Source: Actinomycetota bacterium (GTDB taxonomy: Bacteria; Actinomycetota; Acidimicrobiia; Acidimicrobiales; Acidimicrobilacustridaceae). From it: a stretch of DNA of 38,755 nt. Of the stretch, positions 26,250 through 35,741 are shown piece by piece. The notes below the pieces were generated by a model. That model ran no database searches. It was not told the origin of the DNA and saw only the letters and a program-made list of their open reading frames with translations. The translations under genes and the position numbers were made by a program. Where the stretch lies: NCBI GenBank assembly GCA_026393455.1, contig JAPLAE010000054.1, forward strand, positions 1 through 38,755, given 5' to 3'. Position 1 is the stretch's first letter, and each line of letters starts with the position of its first letter.

Positions 26250-26326
26250 GGTTCGTTACCCACCGGTAGCAAGGAGGGCGCTCTGTCCCGTAGCGTCTCC
26301 CCCGACAACTGCCGGGAGGAACCACC

Positions 26327-28030
26327 ATGGGTATGACATTTGAAGACGCAGTGGCAGTCCTCACTGGTCCCGGCTCGCCCTTCGAGATTGCAGAGGCCGA
26401 GGTGCTCGGCCGGCCCAGTCGAATCTTCACCCAGATTCCTCCGACGTTGCGCGACCTGTTTGACCTGATCCGCGCACGACCCGCAGATGACGTCTACATC
26501 GTTTTTGAAGACGAACGTTGGACGAACGCCGAGGTCCTCGAGAGCATCGACCAGATCGCCACTGTCTTGGTCGAGCGCTACGGAGTGACCAAAGGCGATC
26601 GCGTTGCTATCAACATGCGCAACTTCCCGGAATGGATCACTGCGTTTGGCGCCGTAACCTCAATCGGCGCAATCGCAGTGTCAGTGAACGCTTGGTGGAC
26701 CGGACCGGAAATTGAATTTGGGCTTGTCGATGCAGACGCCAAAGTTCTGATCACCGACCGCGAGCGCGTCGACCGAATTGGCGACCGTCTCCAAGCGTTG
26801 AATATTCATGGACTCGTCGTACGCGCTGAGGGAGAACTCCCTGCAGGGTGCGACCATCTCGCCGATGTCGTTACACCCGGAGCGACAATGCCCGAGGTCG
26901 AGATCCACACCGACGATGACGCCACCATTCTTTTCACTTCAGGAACGACCGGTGTGCCAAAGGGTGCCGTTTCGACCAACCGTGGCGTGATCTCAGGCCT
27001 CTTCGCATTCGCCTGCCGTACAACGGTTGAGGCACTTCGGTGGGCGCCAGATACTCCGCCCGATCCAGCGACTGCGCCACCGTCAAACCCGGCATGCTTC
27101 ATCCTCACCGTTCCGCTCTTTCATGTGACCGGTTGCGTTCCTGTCATGCTTGGTTCGGTCACAACCGGAGCGCGCCTTGTCATGATGCGCAAGTGGGACC
27201 CACTTCGCGCCCTGCAACTCATCGAACGCGAGAAGGTCACAAACTTCGTTGGCGTTCCCACCATGTCGCAGGACCTCATCAGCCATCCCGATTTCGCGAA
27301 GTACGACACCTCCAGCCTGAAAAATGTTGGTGGCGGTGGAGCGCCGATGGCGCCGGAACTTGTGCGCAAGATCGAAGGGTCCTTTGCCGGCAAAGCCAGC
27401 CCGCAACTCGGCTACGGCCTCACCGAAACCAACGGTTACGGACCCGGCAACACCGGCCCGGACTACATGGCCAAGCCTTCAAGTACGGGCCGCGTTGTTC
27501 CCATCATGGGCGTCAAGATCGTCGACCCCAATGGTTCGGAACAACCAAACGGCGAAGTCGGAGAGGTTTGTCTCTCTGGTCCGATGCTTATCCGTGGGTA
27601 CTGGAATCGCCCTGAAGCAACCGCCGAATCGATTCGAGACGGCTGGCTCCATACCGGCGACCTTGGCTACATCGACGACGAAGGCTTCGTCTACGTCGTC
27701 GATCGCATCAAAGACATGGTGTTGCGCGGTGGCGAGAACATTTACTGCTCGGAAGTTGAAGCTGCGATCTTTGAACACAAAGACATCCATGAGGTCGCAG
27801 TGTTCGGTCTTCCGCACGAGCGTTTAGGTGAAGAAGTCGTTGCCGCGTTGCAGCCAACACCAGGCAAAACCATCGACATCGATGAACTCACGGCGTTTCT
27901 CGCCGAACGGATTGCCCCGTTCAAGATCCCGTCACAGTGGTTCGTGCGCGACGAGCCGTTACCTCGGGGAGCAACGGGGAAGATCCTCAAGCGTGAAATC
28001 CGCGACCTTGTGCTCGATGGAACGTTCTAA
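26327..28030 (+). CDS. Acyl-CoA synthetase (AMP-forming)
   Basis: 567 residues with GGGAGGAA upstream of ATG 26327. ANL-superfamily motifs: ATILFTSGTTGVPKGA (about 200-215), GYGLTETNGYG, GYWNRPEATAESIRDGWLHTGDLG, DRIKDMVLRGGENIYCSEVE, and the C-terminal catalytic Lys in GATGKILKRE. It activates a carboxylic acid with ATP to the adenylate, then to the CoA thioester. The N-terminal 50 residues are longer than in minimal members. The substrate is unknown; the neighbours suggest a fatty or branched acid. It ends before a strong shared terminator. Confidence 0.93.
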   Translation: MGMTFEDAVAVLTGPGSPFEIAEAEVLGRPSRIFTQIPPTLRDLFDLIRARPADDVYIVFEDERWTNAEVLESIDQIATVLVERYGVTKGDRVAINMRNFPEWITAFGAVTSIGAIAVSVNAWWTGPEIEFGLVDADAKVLITDRERVDRIGDRLQALNIHGLVVRAEGELPAGCDHLADVVTPGATMPEVEIHTDDDATILFTSGTTGVPKGAVSTNRGVISGLFAFACRTTVEALRWAPDTPPDPATAPPSNPACFILTVPLFHVTGCVPVMLGSVTTGARLVMMRKWDPLRALQLIEREKVTNFVGVPTMSQDLISHPDFAKYDTSSLKNVGGGGAPMAPELVRKIEGSFAGKASPQLGYGLTETNGYGPGNTGPDYMAKPSSTGRVVPIMGVKIVDPNGSEQPNGEVGEVCLSGPMLIRGYWNRPEATAESIRDGWLHTGDLGYIDDEGFVYVVDRIKDMVLRGGENIYCSEVEAAIFEHKDIHEVAVFGLPHERLGEEVVAALQPTPGKTIDIDELTAFLAERIAPFKIPSQWFVRDEPLPRGATGKILKREIRDLVLDGTF

Positions 28031-28067
28031 ACGCCAACAAGCGCACGCCAACTCGATACAAAACGCG

Positions 28068-28098
28068 ACAAAGGCCCCCACATTGTGGAGGCCTTTGT
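28068..28098. terminator. Bidirectional terminator between convergent genes
   Basis: ACAAAGGCC and GGCCTTTGT form a nine-base-pair stem extended inside by CCAC/GTGG, in the 110-base gap between the acyl-CoA synthetase and the convergent amidohydrolase. The A/T-rich outer arms suit termination on both strands. Confidence 0.75.
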
Positions 28099-28140
28099 AC
28101 ATTCCCCCCGGAACTTTCAGGAACCAGGACGACCAGCGGT

Positions 28141-29334
28141 TCAGGCCGGTCGGCGGGTATTCAGTTCGGTGACGTTGTCGTGCATGATCAACTTCTGCAC
28201 TTCAGGCGAGAACTCTTTGAGTTCATCGACGTAGTCCAGCGGTTCCGGCATGCCCTCGATATGTGGCCAATCGGAACCAAAAATCACGCGATCGGAACCC
28301 ATGAGTTCGACAACCTCGTGCACGTCGTCTTCCCAAAACGGATTGATCCAGATTTGGCGACGGAAGGTTTCCGAGGGACTCTCGTGGAACCAGCCCGGCA
28401 TTTTCTTCGCTGTGTTGTCAAGCTTCTTGAGCAAACCACGAAGGAATCCGGAACCATTTTCGACAGATGCAACTCGAACATTCGGGAAACGCTCAAACAT
28501 TTTGTCGCACACGAGCGAACCAAGGAAGTCCTCGATCGGGCGATCGAACATCGTGGCCATACGGAGCGGCTGCGGACGTGACTGCTGGCTGAAGCCCGCA
28601 GAGAATCCGTTGTCTTCGCCGTAACCATGGGAGTTGTAACCCGAATCTCCAGCGTGGGCGACAACGGTGATGCCCGATTCATTCACAAGCCCCCAAAATG
28701 GATCAAACATGGGATCGGCAGGCGAACGCTGTCCATCGATGGTGTTGGGTGCTGCGGGACGCATCACAACCGTTGTTGCCCCGTTGTCGAGAGCGAACTT
28801 CAGTTCGCTCACGGCCCAGTCGACATCAACGAGAGTGATGTAGGGAGCAGTGAAAATGCGATCCTTGTGGTTGAAACCCCAGTCTTCAAGCATCCAACGG
28901 TTGAACGCAGTGAAAACCTGCATGACCGCCCACGGATCTTGGTGGAGTGGCTCTTCATAAATCATGCCGAGCGTCGGGAACAGCCAGCACTTCTCGAGAC
29001 CGTAGTCATCGAGCGTCGCGATTCGCGCATCTTTGTCGCGGTACGCGGGACGGATTGGCTCACGCTGCTTGAGAAGTTCGATTGGATTTTCGTTGTTCGG
29101 ATTGCCGCGGAAGTAATCCTTCAACACGCCAGGAAGCGCAACTGGATCAAAGGTCGGGTTGACCACGGCGTGGCTGACTTTGCCGCCAATGACGTGGTAC
29201 TGACGTCCGTTGATCGTGCACCACTCAATGGTGCGCGATGCGGTACGGGGATCGAGATGACGAGTAAACGCATCGACCGCTTCGTAGTAGTGGTTATCGC
29301 AATCAAAGACGGGGAATCCAAGTTCGGTCATCAC
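28141..29334 (-). CDS. Amidohydrolase-2 family hydrolase/decarboxylase
   Basis: 397 residues. An ACMSD/amidohydrolase-2 type barrel: N-terminal FDCDNHYYE in the place of the metal-binding HxH, a central AHAGDSG with His, then FPNVRVASVENGSGF and a C-terminal FGSDWPHIEG carrying the metal Asp. This branch includes decarboxylases and ring-opening hydrolases acting on aromatic or cyclic acids. It is the last gene of the minus-strand cluster, 6 bases from the PaaX-like regulator and downstream of a Rieske oxygenase. A role on a ring-oxidation product is plausible. The exact reaction is unknown. Confidence 0.85.
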   Translation of the reverse strand: MMTELGFPVFDCDNHYYEAVDAFTRHLDPRTASRTIEWCTINGRQYHVIGGKVSHAVVNPTFDPVALPGVLKDYFRGNPNNENPIELLKQREPIRPAYRDKDARIATLDDYGLEKCWLFPTLGMIYEEPLHQDPWAVMQVFTAFNRWMLEDWGFNHKDRIFTAPYITLVDVDWAVSELKFALDNGATTVVMRPAAPNTIDGQRSPADPMFDPFWGLVNESGITVVAHAGDSGYNSHGYGEDNGFSAGFSQQSRPQPLRMATMFDRPIEDFLGSLVCDKMFERFPNVRVASVENGSGFLRGLLKKLDNTAKKMPGWFHESPSETFRRQIWINPFWEDDVHEVVELMGSDRVIFGSDWPHIEGMPEPLDYVDELKEFSPEVQKLIMHDNVTELNTRRPA

Positions 29335-29340
29335 GACAAT

Positions 29341-30189
29341 CTACGACACAACGGGCTCTTCACACAACCTTATGTAGTATGACGATGCCGCCTCGGCCCA
29401 CTCGCTGAAACGGAGCTGGAAAACCTTCCGGGCTCGGGTTCCAACCCAGTCGGCCGGCAGCAGTTGCGGCGGCAAAGACGGGTCCACGCTCAGGAGATGG
29501 CGCCACTCGTGGGCTAACCGGGTTCGCAACGCGAACGCCTCACACTCATCCTCGGGCACGACCTTCTCGAACTCTTCCAGAAAGGCTTCATGGGCAGCCG
29601 CAGCCGTATCGAGGTCCCAGGCCAAGGCCACCACTTCGGCAGGAGTTTCCGCCCCATCAACAGTTTGGGCACTGAACAGCAAGGCCCGGTCCTGCAATCC
29701 GCAGGCAGAAAGAACCGAATCGGCCCCTTCGCGCGAGCCCTCGCCGACCGCCACCCACGTACCCGGTCCAAGCGTTCCGAATCCCTCGAAATCGAGGCCA
29801 ACGGCCAAACGTTCACGCTCCTCGCGGTCAAGCGCGATGCCCGTGAGCGTTAACAGCAAAAACGTTCCGTCCCAGGTGCGGTCCGACACGATCGAACGTT
29901 GGACTCGAGGCACCGCTGAGCCGATCATTCGACGTCCAGAACTCGTGAGTCGCCAACGCGTGTAGCGACCGACCGATTCGCCTTCGAGCCACCCGTCTGC
30001 GGCCGTGCGATTCACCGCTTGGCGCGCCGCTCGGGCTTCAATGCCGAGGGCTTCGAGCGCGCCTACAAGCGTCGCTGTCCACACCGGCGTGTCGTTGGGT
30101 CCAACCCATTGACCCAACACACTGATGAGGAGCGACCGAGCGCTGGGGCCTCCGTCAGCGCGACGACGAGTAGCAGTGGCAACAACCAT
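29341..30189 (-). CDS. PaaX-family transcriptional regulator
   Basis: 282 residues. The N-terminal winged helix starts with SARSLLISVLGQWV (about 16-29) and continues through LEALGIEARAARQAVNRTAADGWLEGE, the PaaX DNA-binding pattern; the middle and C-terminal PaaX domains follow (RTWDGTFLLLTL, then LAHEWRHLLSVDPSLPPQLLPADWVG). PaaX binds phenylacetyl-CoA and represses its catabolic operon, so this protein may sense a CoA thioester made by the cluster. Its start overlaps the Rieske gene stop by one base (TAATG). Confidence 0.92.
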   Translation of the reverse strand: MVVATATRRRADGGPSARSLLISVLGQWVGPNDTPVWTATLVGALEALGIEARAARQAVNRTAADGWLEGESVGRYTRWRLTSSGRRMIGSAVPRVQRSIVSDRTWDGTFLLLTLTGIALDREERERLAVGLDFEGFGTLGPGTWVAVGEGSREGADSVLSACGLQDRALLFSAQTVDGAETPAEVVALAWDLDTAAAAHEAFLEEFEKVVPEDECEAFALRTRLAHEWRHLLSVDPSLPPQLLPADWVGTRARKVFQLRFSEWAEAASSYYIRLCEEPVVS

Positions 30190-31541
30190 TACGGGAGATC
30201 GCCCTCGATCTCACTTGGAGAAATTCCGATATACCGCTCAAGCGCTAGCTGGTTGTTGAGAATGCGGCTTTCTTCCTGCGAAAGCGTGATCCGAGTGAAT
30301 CCGGGTTGATGAAGCCCTCGCTGAGCAGTACGCAACATGTCGAAATCTTGATTGAACACAGTGCCGAATGCCATCGAATCAAGCGGTGCTTCCATTTTCA
30401 TCGGCTTAGTACGCGCCGCGTTTGCGCCGGCGCGATCGAAACTGAAGATGTCGAGCCAACATTCGTCTGGATGATCACCAGGCCGAGTTCGTAACACCGA
30501 CAACAGGTCCGGGTGCAACAACACCGTGATATTCGGAAACACGTTGTGTTGATCCATCATCATGATCTGAGTGTTGTCGTACGCCGCCAAATCGACGCCC
30601 TTCGCCGCTTGAGCATCTCGAACGCATTGAGCCATCACGTCAAAAAGTGTCGACCCATCAGGAATCGCAGGAACCGGGCCGGGGTTCACCGCATCGAGTC
30701 CCGCTCGACCGGAATAAACCGATGCAAACGCTTCCCAAACTTCTTGGTCGCTTGGCGTCGGACGAATGCGAGGGGACGGAACGCCATAGAGCTGACGACT
30801 ACGCCCGACGTGATCCCAGAAGATCTGATGATTATCGAGGTCGGCAAACACCTTCAGCAGTTCTGGATGCAATCCCTGCACGTGATAGGTCTCGCTAAAT
30901 CCATCAGCGGCGGTTTTCCAATTCGAAGGGACCTTCACGCTGATCTCAAAGCGACAGTGAAAATCGTCCATCTCGAGGTAGGCCGCATCGGCCGGAGCTC
31001 CGCCGAGATAGGCGGCCAAACTCATTGCATCGGTATCGAAATTAACGAAGACCAACGGCCCCCACGTATCGACGAGCACGGGCGCAAGCCCGTAGGCATC
31101 GTTGTCGATAACTCCGAAGTCGCGACGACTCGGAATTTCATTGAGCGAACCATCAAGGTTCCAACACCAACGATGGAATCCGCAGCGAAGTTCGGTGCGA
31201 CCTGTGCCTGATCCTTTGCAAAGTTCGATACCGCGATGCATGCACACGTTCTGAAACGCTCGCAACGTTCCTTCTTGATCGCGAAGAATGATCGCCGACA
31301 GTTCCCCTACTGAGAACTCCGCCCAATCTCCAGGGTCGGAGACCGCATCGATCGTGGTCGCCAACTGCCAGACACGTGGCCACATGCGTTCCGTTTCGAG
31401 CGCAGCGAAATCGGGTGAGTAATAGCGGTTGGCAGGAATCGTGATCGGACGGCGCGTTGTTGGTCCCGAACCTTCAGCTCGGCTTCGCAGCGTTCCGATG
31501 TCTTTGACCGGAACTTCAGTTGGTTCTGTGAGATCAGTCAT
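30189..31541 (-). CDS. Rieske non-heme iron oxygenase, alpha subunit
   Basis: 450 residues from the ATG at 31541 (MTDLTEP); a frame from 31583 adds 14 residues without support. Rieske ligands are Cys100 and His102 (CMHRG) and Cys120 and His123 (CGFHRW). The mononuclear iron site is in DGFSETYHVQGLHPE with His220 and His225. The family inserts oxygen into aromatic rings, steroids or quaternary amines using electrons from a separate reductase. No reductase or ferredoxin is in the window, so it must borrow one. It lies between a methyltransferase and a PaaX regulator; an aromatic or terpenoid substrate is likely. Confidence 0.93.
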   Translation of the reverse strand: MTDLTEPTEVPVKDIGTLRSRAEGSGPTTRRPITIPANRYYSPDFAALETERMWPRVWQLATTIDAVSDPGDWAEFSVGELSAIILRDQEGTLRAFQNVCMHRGIELCKGSGTGRTELRCGFHRWCWNLDGSLNEIPSRRDFGVIDNDAYGLAPVLVDTWGPLVFVNFDTDAMSLAAYLGGAPADAAYLEMDDFHCRFEISVKVPSNWKTAADGFSETYHVQGLHPELLKVFADLDNHQIFWDHVGRSRQLYGVPSPRIRPTPSDQEVWEAFASVYSGRAGLDAVNPGPVPAIPDGSTLFDVMAQCVRDAQAAKGVDLAAYDNTQIMMMDQHNVFPNITVLLHPDLLSVLRTRPGDHPDECWLDIFSFDRAGANAARTKPMKMEAPLDSMAFGTVFNQDFDMLRTAQRGLHQPGFTRITLSQEESRILNNQLALERYIGISPSEIEGDLP

Positions 31542-31613
31542 CGTGTCGGCCCCCCCGGATGTCGTGCGCCACGATCCTGCCACAGAGCGGTCAGGACAAT
31601 CGCAGGACCATGT

Positions 31614-32216
31614 TCACGAAGCAGGGCGGTGATGAACCGTCACGACGTAGTCCGGGTCCTCGTCCAACATCTCGCCTTCCCACCCTGCCTTGTGCCCGGC
31701 CGGGACAAGGCCTTCACGTGCACACCATTCATCGAACTCAGCGATCGTCGTCCACGTGGCTTTGAGTTGATTCCCCATGACCAGCCAACCGCCGGGAGCG
31801 ACATGGCGAGCGCAGTTCTGCACTGCATTGGAACGGTCGGCCACGTCGACGAAGCCGATGACGTTTCCGGCCGCCACAACAAGGTCGAACTGACGACCAA
31901 TGTCCAGCGTTGCGAGGTCTGCATGTCGCCAATCGAGTTCCGGGGACCGACGCTTCGCCCGTCCAAGGAGGTCTGCATCGAGATCTACGCCAACAATCTC
32001 GACACCGCGGGCACTGAGTTCGATCCCGACCCGACCGAATCCGCACCCAGCATCAAGCGCTGACTTCGGTTCGAACCGCATCACGAAATCGACTTCACCG
32101 TGTGGGTTCTCGCCCTGTTCGGCCATGCGATCCCATCGAGATTCGTAATCGTCGAGATCAACTGCCTTGCGCCATTGCGCCCATTGCGTTGAACCAACGG
32201 CCGGATCGTCACTCAT
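31614..32216 (-). CDS. Class I SAM methyltransferase
   Basis: 200 residues from ATG 32216, which overlaps the stop of the upstream crotonase as ATGA; a longer frame adds 19 residues. The SAM motif I is LDAGCGFGRVGIEL (54-67), followed by VGVDLDADLLGRA (motif II) and FDLVVAAGNVIGFV. Small methyltransferases of this type modify metabolites or thiols; the substrate is not evident. The overlap shows it belongs to the catabolic cluster. Confidence 0.88.
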   Translation of the reverse strand: MSDDPAVGSTQWAQWRKAVDLDDYESRWDRMAEQGENPHGEVDFVMRFEPKSALDAGCGFGRVGIELSARGVEIVGVDLDADLLGRAKRRSPELDWRHADLATLDIGRQFDLVVAAGNVIGFVDVADRSNAVQNCARHVAPGGWLVMGNQLKATWTTIAEFDEWCAREGLVPAGHKAGWEGEMLDEDPDYVVTVHHRPAS

Positions 32217-33289
32217 CGGGCCACCTCTGCTACTTCGAATCGAGAGTTGTCGATTGCGTCGATAAGTCCCCATGACATCGCCGTATCGGCCGAGATGGGT
32301 CGACCGGACAGTCCAAAGTACGCGGTGCGATGACGCCCGATTCGGCGCGGAATGCTCGAGGTTCCGCCCGCCCCAGGTACGAGGCCCATCGCGATTTCGG
32401 GCAGGAGAAACGACGTCTCTGAATGCGCGATCACCCTTGCAGCGAATGCAGGAAGTTCAACGCCAGCACCGACACAACTTCCATGAATAACGACCTCAAC
32501 CCGATCGGCAATCGCCGCTAACGCAATGCCGGCATTTCTGCTGGTGCGAATGCTGTGCGCCATGACCGGCGCGGGTGCAGTGCCGAATTCATCGAGATCG
32601 CCACCACTACAAAACGAAGGGCCTGTTCCGCGAAGTACAACATTGACGATCGTCGGGTCTGCACCGACAAGGCGAAACGCTTCCACTAATTCATCACGCA
32701 TTCGAGTTCCGTACGCATTGTGAACTTCGGGTCGATCAAGCGTGATGGAAAGCACATTGTCGTTCCGTTCAACCAGAACGACTGACGAGTCGGGACGAGG
32801 TCGCGCAGTTCGCGTTGAACGCGCGTCGAGCCATCGTGAGTGCGTATCGCCCCCTTGAAGGAGGCTGTAGACCCATGACTCGGCAATAACTGCTTCCGAC
32901 GCCGATGATCGTTCTCCAACTCGGAGTAACTGCCCAAGAGCTACTGATGCGTCGGGAGACGCTTCAATCGCAGAAATGAGTTCGGAAAGCGTTTTATCGA
33001 GTGAGTTCCCGCACGAGACCCACGGTGCTGACGCATCATCACCCGAGCAAAGTGCAACGTCGAGACCAACGATCGCTGAACCGTCGATCGGACCGCCATC
33101 AGAGATCCCGATCAACACCACCGGCATCGTCGAAAGGAGCGAGGAAATGCGCAGCAAGTCCTGCGTCTCAAATGGTTCCGAGAGATCTACAACAACTGCA
33201 GGCGAGCCAACGACTACGCCAAGCGCCGTGTCATCGAGACCACCGGCGATAAACGCAAGCAATTCAGAAGGCGATCGAAGAACCGTCAT
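32213..33289 (-). CDS. Enoyl-CoA hydratase with an additional degenerate crotonase-like N-terminal half
   Basis: 358 residues from the ATG at 33289 (MTVLRSPSE), overlapping the amidohydrolase stop as ATGA. Residues about 180-358 are an active-looking crotonase: FCSGGDLDEF and GSCVGAGVELPAF form the oxyanion hole with one catalytic Glu, and LPEIAMGLVPGAGGT carries the second. Residues 1-165 are not the usual N-terminus. The segments MPVVLIGISDGG, DVALCS and LGQLLRVGERSSASEAVIAESWVYSLLQGG resemble a crotonase that has lost its active site. It hydrates enoyl-CoA; the extra half may be structural. Confidence 0.82.
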   Translation of the reverse strand: MTVLRSPSELLAFIAGGLDDTALGVVVGSPAVVVDLSEPFETQDLLRISSLLSTMPVVLIGISDGGPIDGSAIVGLDVALCSGDDASAPWVSCGNSLDKTLSELISAIEASPDASVALGQLLRVGERSSASEAVIAESWVYSLLQGGDTHSRWLDARSTRTARPRPDSSVVLVERNDNVLSITLDRPEVHNAYGTRMRDELVEAFRLVGADPTIVNVVLRGTGPSFCSGGDLDEFGTAPAPVMAHSIRTSRNAGIALAAIADRVEVVIHGSCVGAGVELPAFAARVIAHSETSFLLPEIAMGLVPGAGGTSSIPRRIGRHRTAYFGLSGRPISADTAMSWGLIDAIDNSRFEVAEVAR

Positions 33290-34665
33290 GAGTACACCAG
33301 CCTGCCTCCAACCCACGTCATGCGCACATGCGCCGCGTTAGGAGCTGCCAACACTTCGTCAAGAGGTACATCAAGGAGACACAGATCTGCCGCTCCTCCG
33401 CACATCACTCGTCGTGGAGAACCACCAAGATCAAGCGGATCTGTGAGATACCAACCCAGCGCAGTGCGAGCATCAACTCTCTCAGATTCGCCGATGACGT
33501 TGCCCGAACGAGTCCGACGCGTCGTCGCGGTTGCAATCGTGACCCAAGGGTCTGCCGATGTCACCGGAGCGTCACTCCCAATTGCCACAGCGATCCCGGC
33601 GGACTGCAATGAAGCCGCCCGATGAAGAAATGGCAGGTCCTCACGGTCAACCGAACTCAGATAGTGATCACCGCGTTCGCCCACCAAGCCTGGCTGGATG
33701 ACAACGGTGACGGAACCACTCGCGAGAATTGCATCGAGATCTTCAGGCAATACCGAACCGTGTTCGATGCGGTCGCCATGATGGGGCCCAGCCAGCGCCA
33801 GGGCCGTCACCGCAGTCACCGTTTCCGCTCGACTCACCGCATGAATCGCCACTGCGCGACCTTTGAGATGGTGAGCGGAAATGATGCGCGCAAGCGCGTC
33901 GGGGTCCAAGCCGGTTACTTCGTCGATAACGATCTTGGCCGGACCAACCTTTGCGAAATCTGCGACTGCTTGTGGGTCATCAACCCCCAGAAGCACCACA
34001 CGCTGCGGCAGTGAACGATCGCTCACCGCAGAACGAAGGATCTCGAGTCGTCCTTGGCCGAGATTGGGCGTTGCATCGGTGACACCGGTGATCCCGAACG
34101 CGGCGAGTTCAGCCCCCACTTCTCGAAGCGACGGAGTGGTCGGCGGAATGCGACGTGCGATCCATTCATCGAGACGAAGAAGCCAGCCGGTTGGAACCCC
34201 ATCGGCATCGAGCTCAACGCCATCTGGCAACTCGCCATTGAGGACGAGATCGAGACCAGCAGAAGACAGTACCCACGCAAGGCCCGACCGATGCTGCACG
34301 CGAAGAGCTCTGTTGCCAACGAGTGCATTGAGGCGACGGCAATCAAGAGTGCCGTGGCGATGTTCGTCGTAGCCAGAAGCGCGCAACCACCCGCTCTCTG
34401 AGTTCGCCGATGCTGATCGAAGCGCCTCATCGAATGACTGTGGCGTTTGAAGCGGATCGAGATCAATTCCTTCCCGACGAGCCGCCATCGCAAGTAGGTG
34501 CACATGGTGATCGTGCAGACCAGCAATCAATGCTCCGCCAGCGCCATCAACAACATCAGCACCAAGCGTCACTACGTCTTTATCAATTTCGACGATGCAT
34601 CCATCCTCGATGACGACCGAGACGTGACGACCTTCAACTTCTGCATTTGTTATGACGGTTTTCAT
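33286..34665 (-). CDS. YtcJ-like amidohydrolase (amidohydrolase 3)
   Basis: 459 residues from the ATG at 34665 (MKTVITNAEVEG); the upstream part of the open frame is Arg-rich antisense sequence of the next gene and is not coding. GLHDHHVHLLAM (50-60) gives metal ligands His54 and His56; other landmarks are AIHAVSRAE, RIEHGSVLP and AIGSDAPVTSADPW with the metal Asp. The family hydrolyses amides or esters of uncertain identity. The start lies 2 bases after the CoA-transferase stop. Confidence 0.85.
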   Translation of the reverse strand: MKTVITNAEVEGRHVSVVIEDGCIVEIDKDVVTLGADVVDGAGGALIAGLHDHHVHLLAMAARREGIDLDPLQTPQSFDEALRSASANSESGWLRASGYDEHRHGTLDCRRLNALVGNRALRVQHRSGLAWVLSSAGLDLVLNGELPDGVELDADGVPTGWLLRLDEWIARRIPPTTPSLREVGAELAAFGITGVTDATPNLGQGRLEILRSAVSDRSLPQRVVLLGVDDPQAVADFAKVGPAKIVIDEVTGLDPDALARIISAHHLKGRAVAIHAVSRAETVTAVTALALAGPHHGDRIEHGSVLPEDLDAILASGSVTVVIQPGLVGERGDHYLSSVDREDLPFLHRAASLQSAGIAVAIGSDAPVTSADPWVTIATATTRRTRSGNVIGESERVDARTALGWYLTDPLDLGGSPRRVMCGGAADLCLLDVPLDEVLAAPNAAHVRMTWVGGRLVYS

Positions 34666-34667
34666 CG

Positions 34668-35738
34668 TCACCACACCACAGATGTCGAATGAGCGGCGCT
34701 TCTCGCTACTTCGCGAAGCGCTACGTCGATCGTGACTCCCCCGCCACGAGCAACCGATCCGGCAACAAGCGCGGCAGCGAGAAGACCGGTTAGCGGATCG
34801 GCGACGGCATCTCCTACGAAACTCGGAGTCCCATCGGCAGCAACGTCGACCAAACCGCCTGCGACCGCGGCATCGTCGCCGAAACCCACCCAGTTGCGCC
34901 AGGGACCACAGCGCCCGTAAGCCGTAATCGATAGCCACACCTTGCCCGGGCGCTTCTCGACAAACTCCGACGGAACGATGCCCAAACGTTCCAGTGCTCG
35001 CGGACGAGAACCTTCGATCACGATGTCGGCGTGTTCCAACAGTTCGACGAGTTCGGAACGCCCTGCCGCGGATTCAAACTCGATTGTTCGAAACTCGTGT
35101 CCGTCATGTAACCAATCAAAAAAATCCCGATCGCCATCACGAGACGCATCGGGGCGAGATGAAGATTCCACCTTTATGACTCGCGCTCCGGCAGTGGTCA
35201 GTATCCGAGAACACAGCGGACCCGCCCATAGCGAGGACAAGTCCACGACAACAGCATCATTGAGCGTCATGCCACTTTGACGCTGACCAACACTTCGCTG
35301 GATCCACGGCCGAGCAACATTCGTCGTGCTTCGATCAATCAATTGTTCGTCATCGCCACCGGGTAATGCCGCAACAGCCAAACCCAGTTCCTGCGCTGCT
35401 TCGACAAGTTCGCCCGAAGTCCTGGCCGCAAGAGCAGACTCAATTGCTTCCCATGGGATCTCTGTCGACTTCATTTCGATGCCAACCCAAGCGGGAAGCA
35501 ATTCAAGATCATCTTCACGAGGCAGATGAACCGCACACCATCCATCGGCAGCAGGAATCAGTCGGCAGAACCCACCCATCGAAACTTGCTGGGCAAGGAA
35601 CGGGTCGACGAACAGTTCGCGCTTCGATAGAAGTTCGGCCCCACTTGCACTACTCGGAACACCTAACGAGGAGAGTCGTTCGATAGCCCGATCGGCAAAC
35701 GCGACCGCAGAATTCCAGCCCGACGATTCAGAAGTCAC
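34668..35738 (-). CDS. CaiB/BaiF (class III) CoA-transferase with permuted halves
   Basis: 356 residues. The family's usual N-terminal signature, VVVDLSSLWAGPLCSRIL then GARVIKVES, appears only at about 165-195, and the catalytic Asp314 (ADPLTG) is near the C-terminus. Residues 35-150 (GGFCRLIPAADGWCAVHLP, VEAAQELGLAVAALP) resemble the segment that normally follows the catalytic half. The order is therefore C-half then N-half, a circular permutation. Class III enzymes move CoA between carboxylic acids without ATP. In this cluster it probably activates or exchanges a pathway acid. It starts 3 bases after the crotonase stop. Confidence 0.85.
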   Translation of the reverse strand: MTSESSGWNSAVAFADRAIERLSSLGVPSSASGAELLSKRELFVDPFLAQQVSMGGFCRLIPAADGWCAVHLPREDDLELLPAWVGIEMKSTEIPWEAIESALAARTSGELVEAAQELGLAVAALPGGDDEQLIDRSTTNVARPWIQRSVGQRQSGMTLNDAVVVDLSSLWAGPLCSRILTTAGARVIKVESSSRPDASRDGDRDFFDWLHDGHEFRTIEFESAAGRSELVELLEHADIVIEGSRPRALERLGIVPSEFVEKRPGKVWLSITAYGRCGPWRNWVGFGDDAAVAGGLVDVAADGTPSFVGDAVADPLTGLLAAALVAGSVARGGGVTIDVALREVARSAAHSTSVVW

Positions 35739-35741
35739 TGT

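Noticed and set aside
28627-29382. Long forward frame opposite the amidohydrolase-2 gene
   Set aside because: It is mirror coding potential from codon bias; the reverse frame has the conserved metal motifs.
30513-31211. Long forward frame opposite the Rieske oxygenase
   Set aside because: It has no family pattern, and the minus strand has both iron sites.
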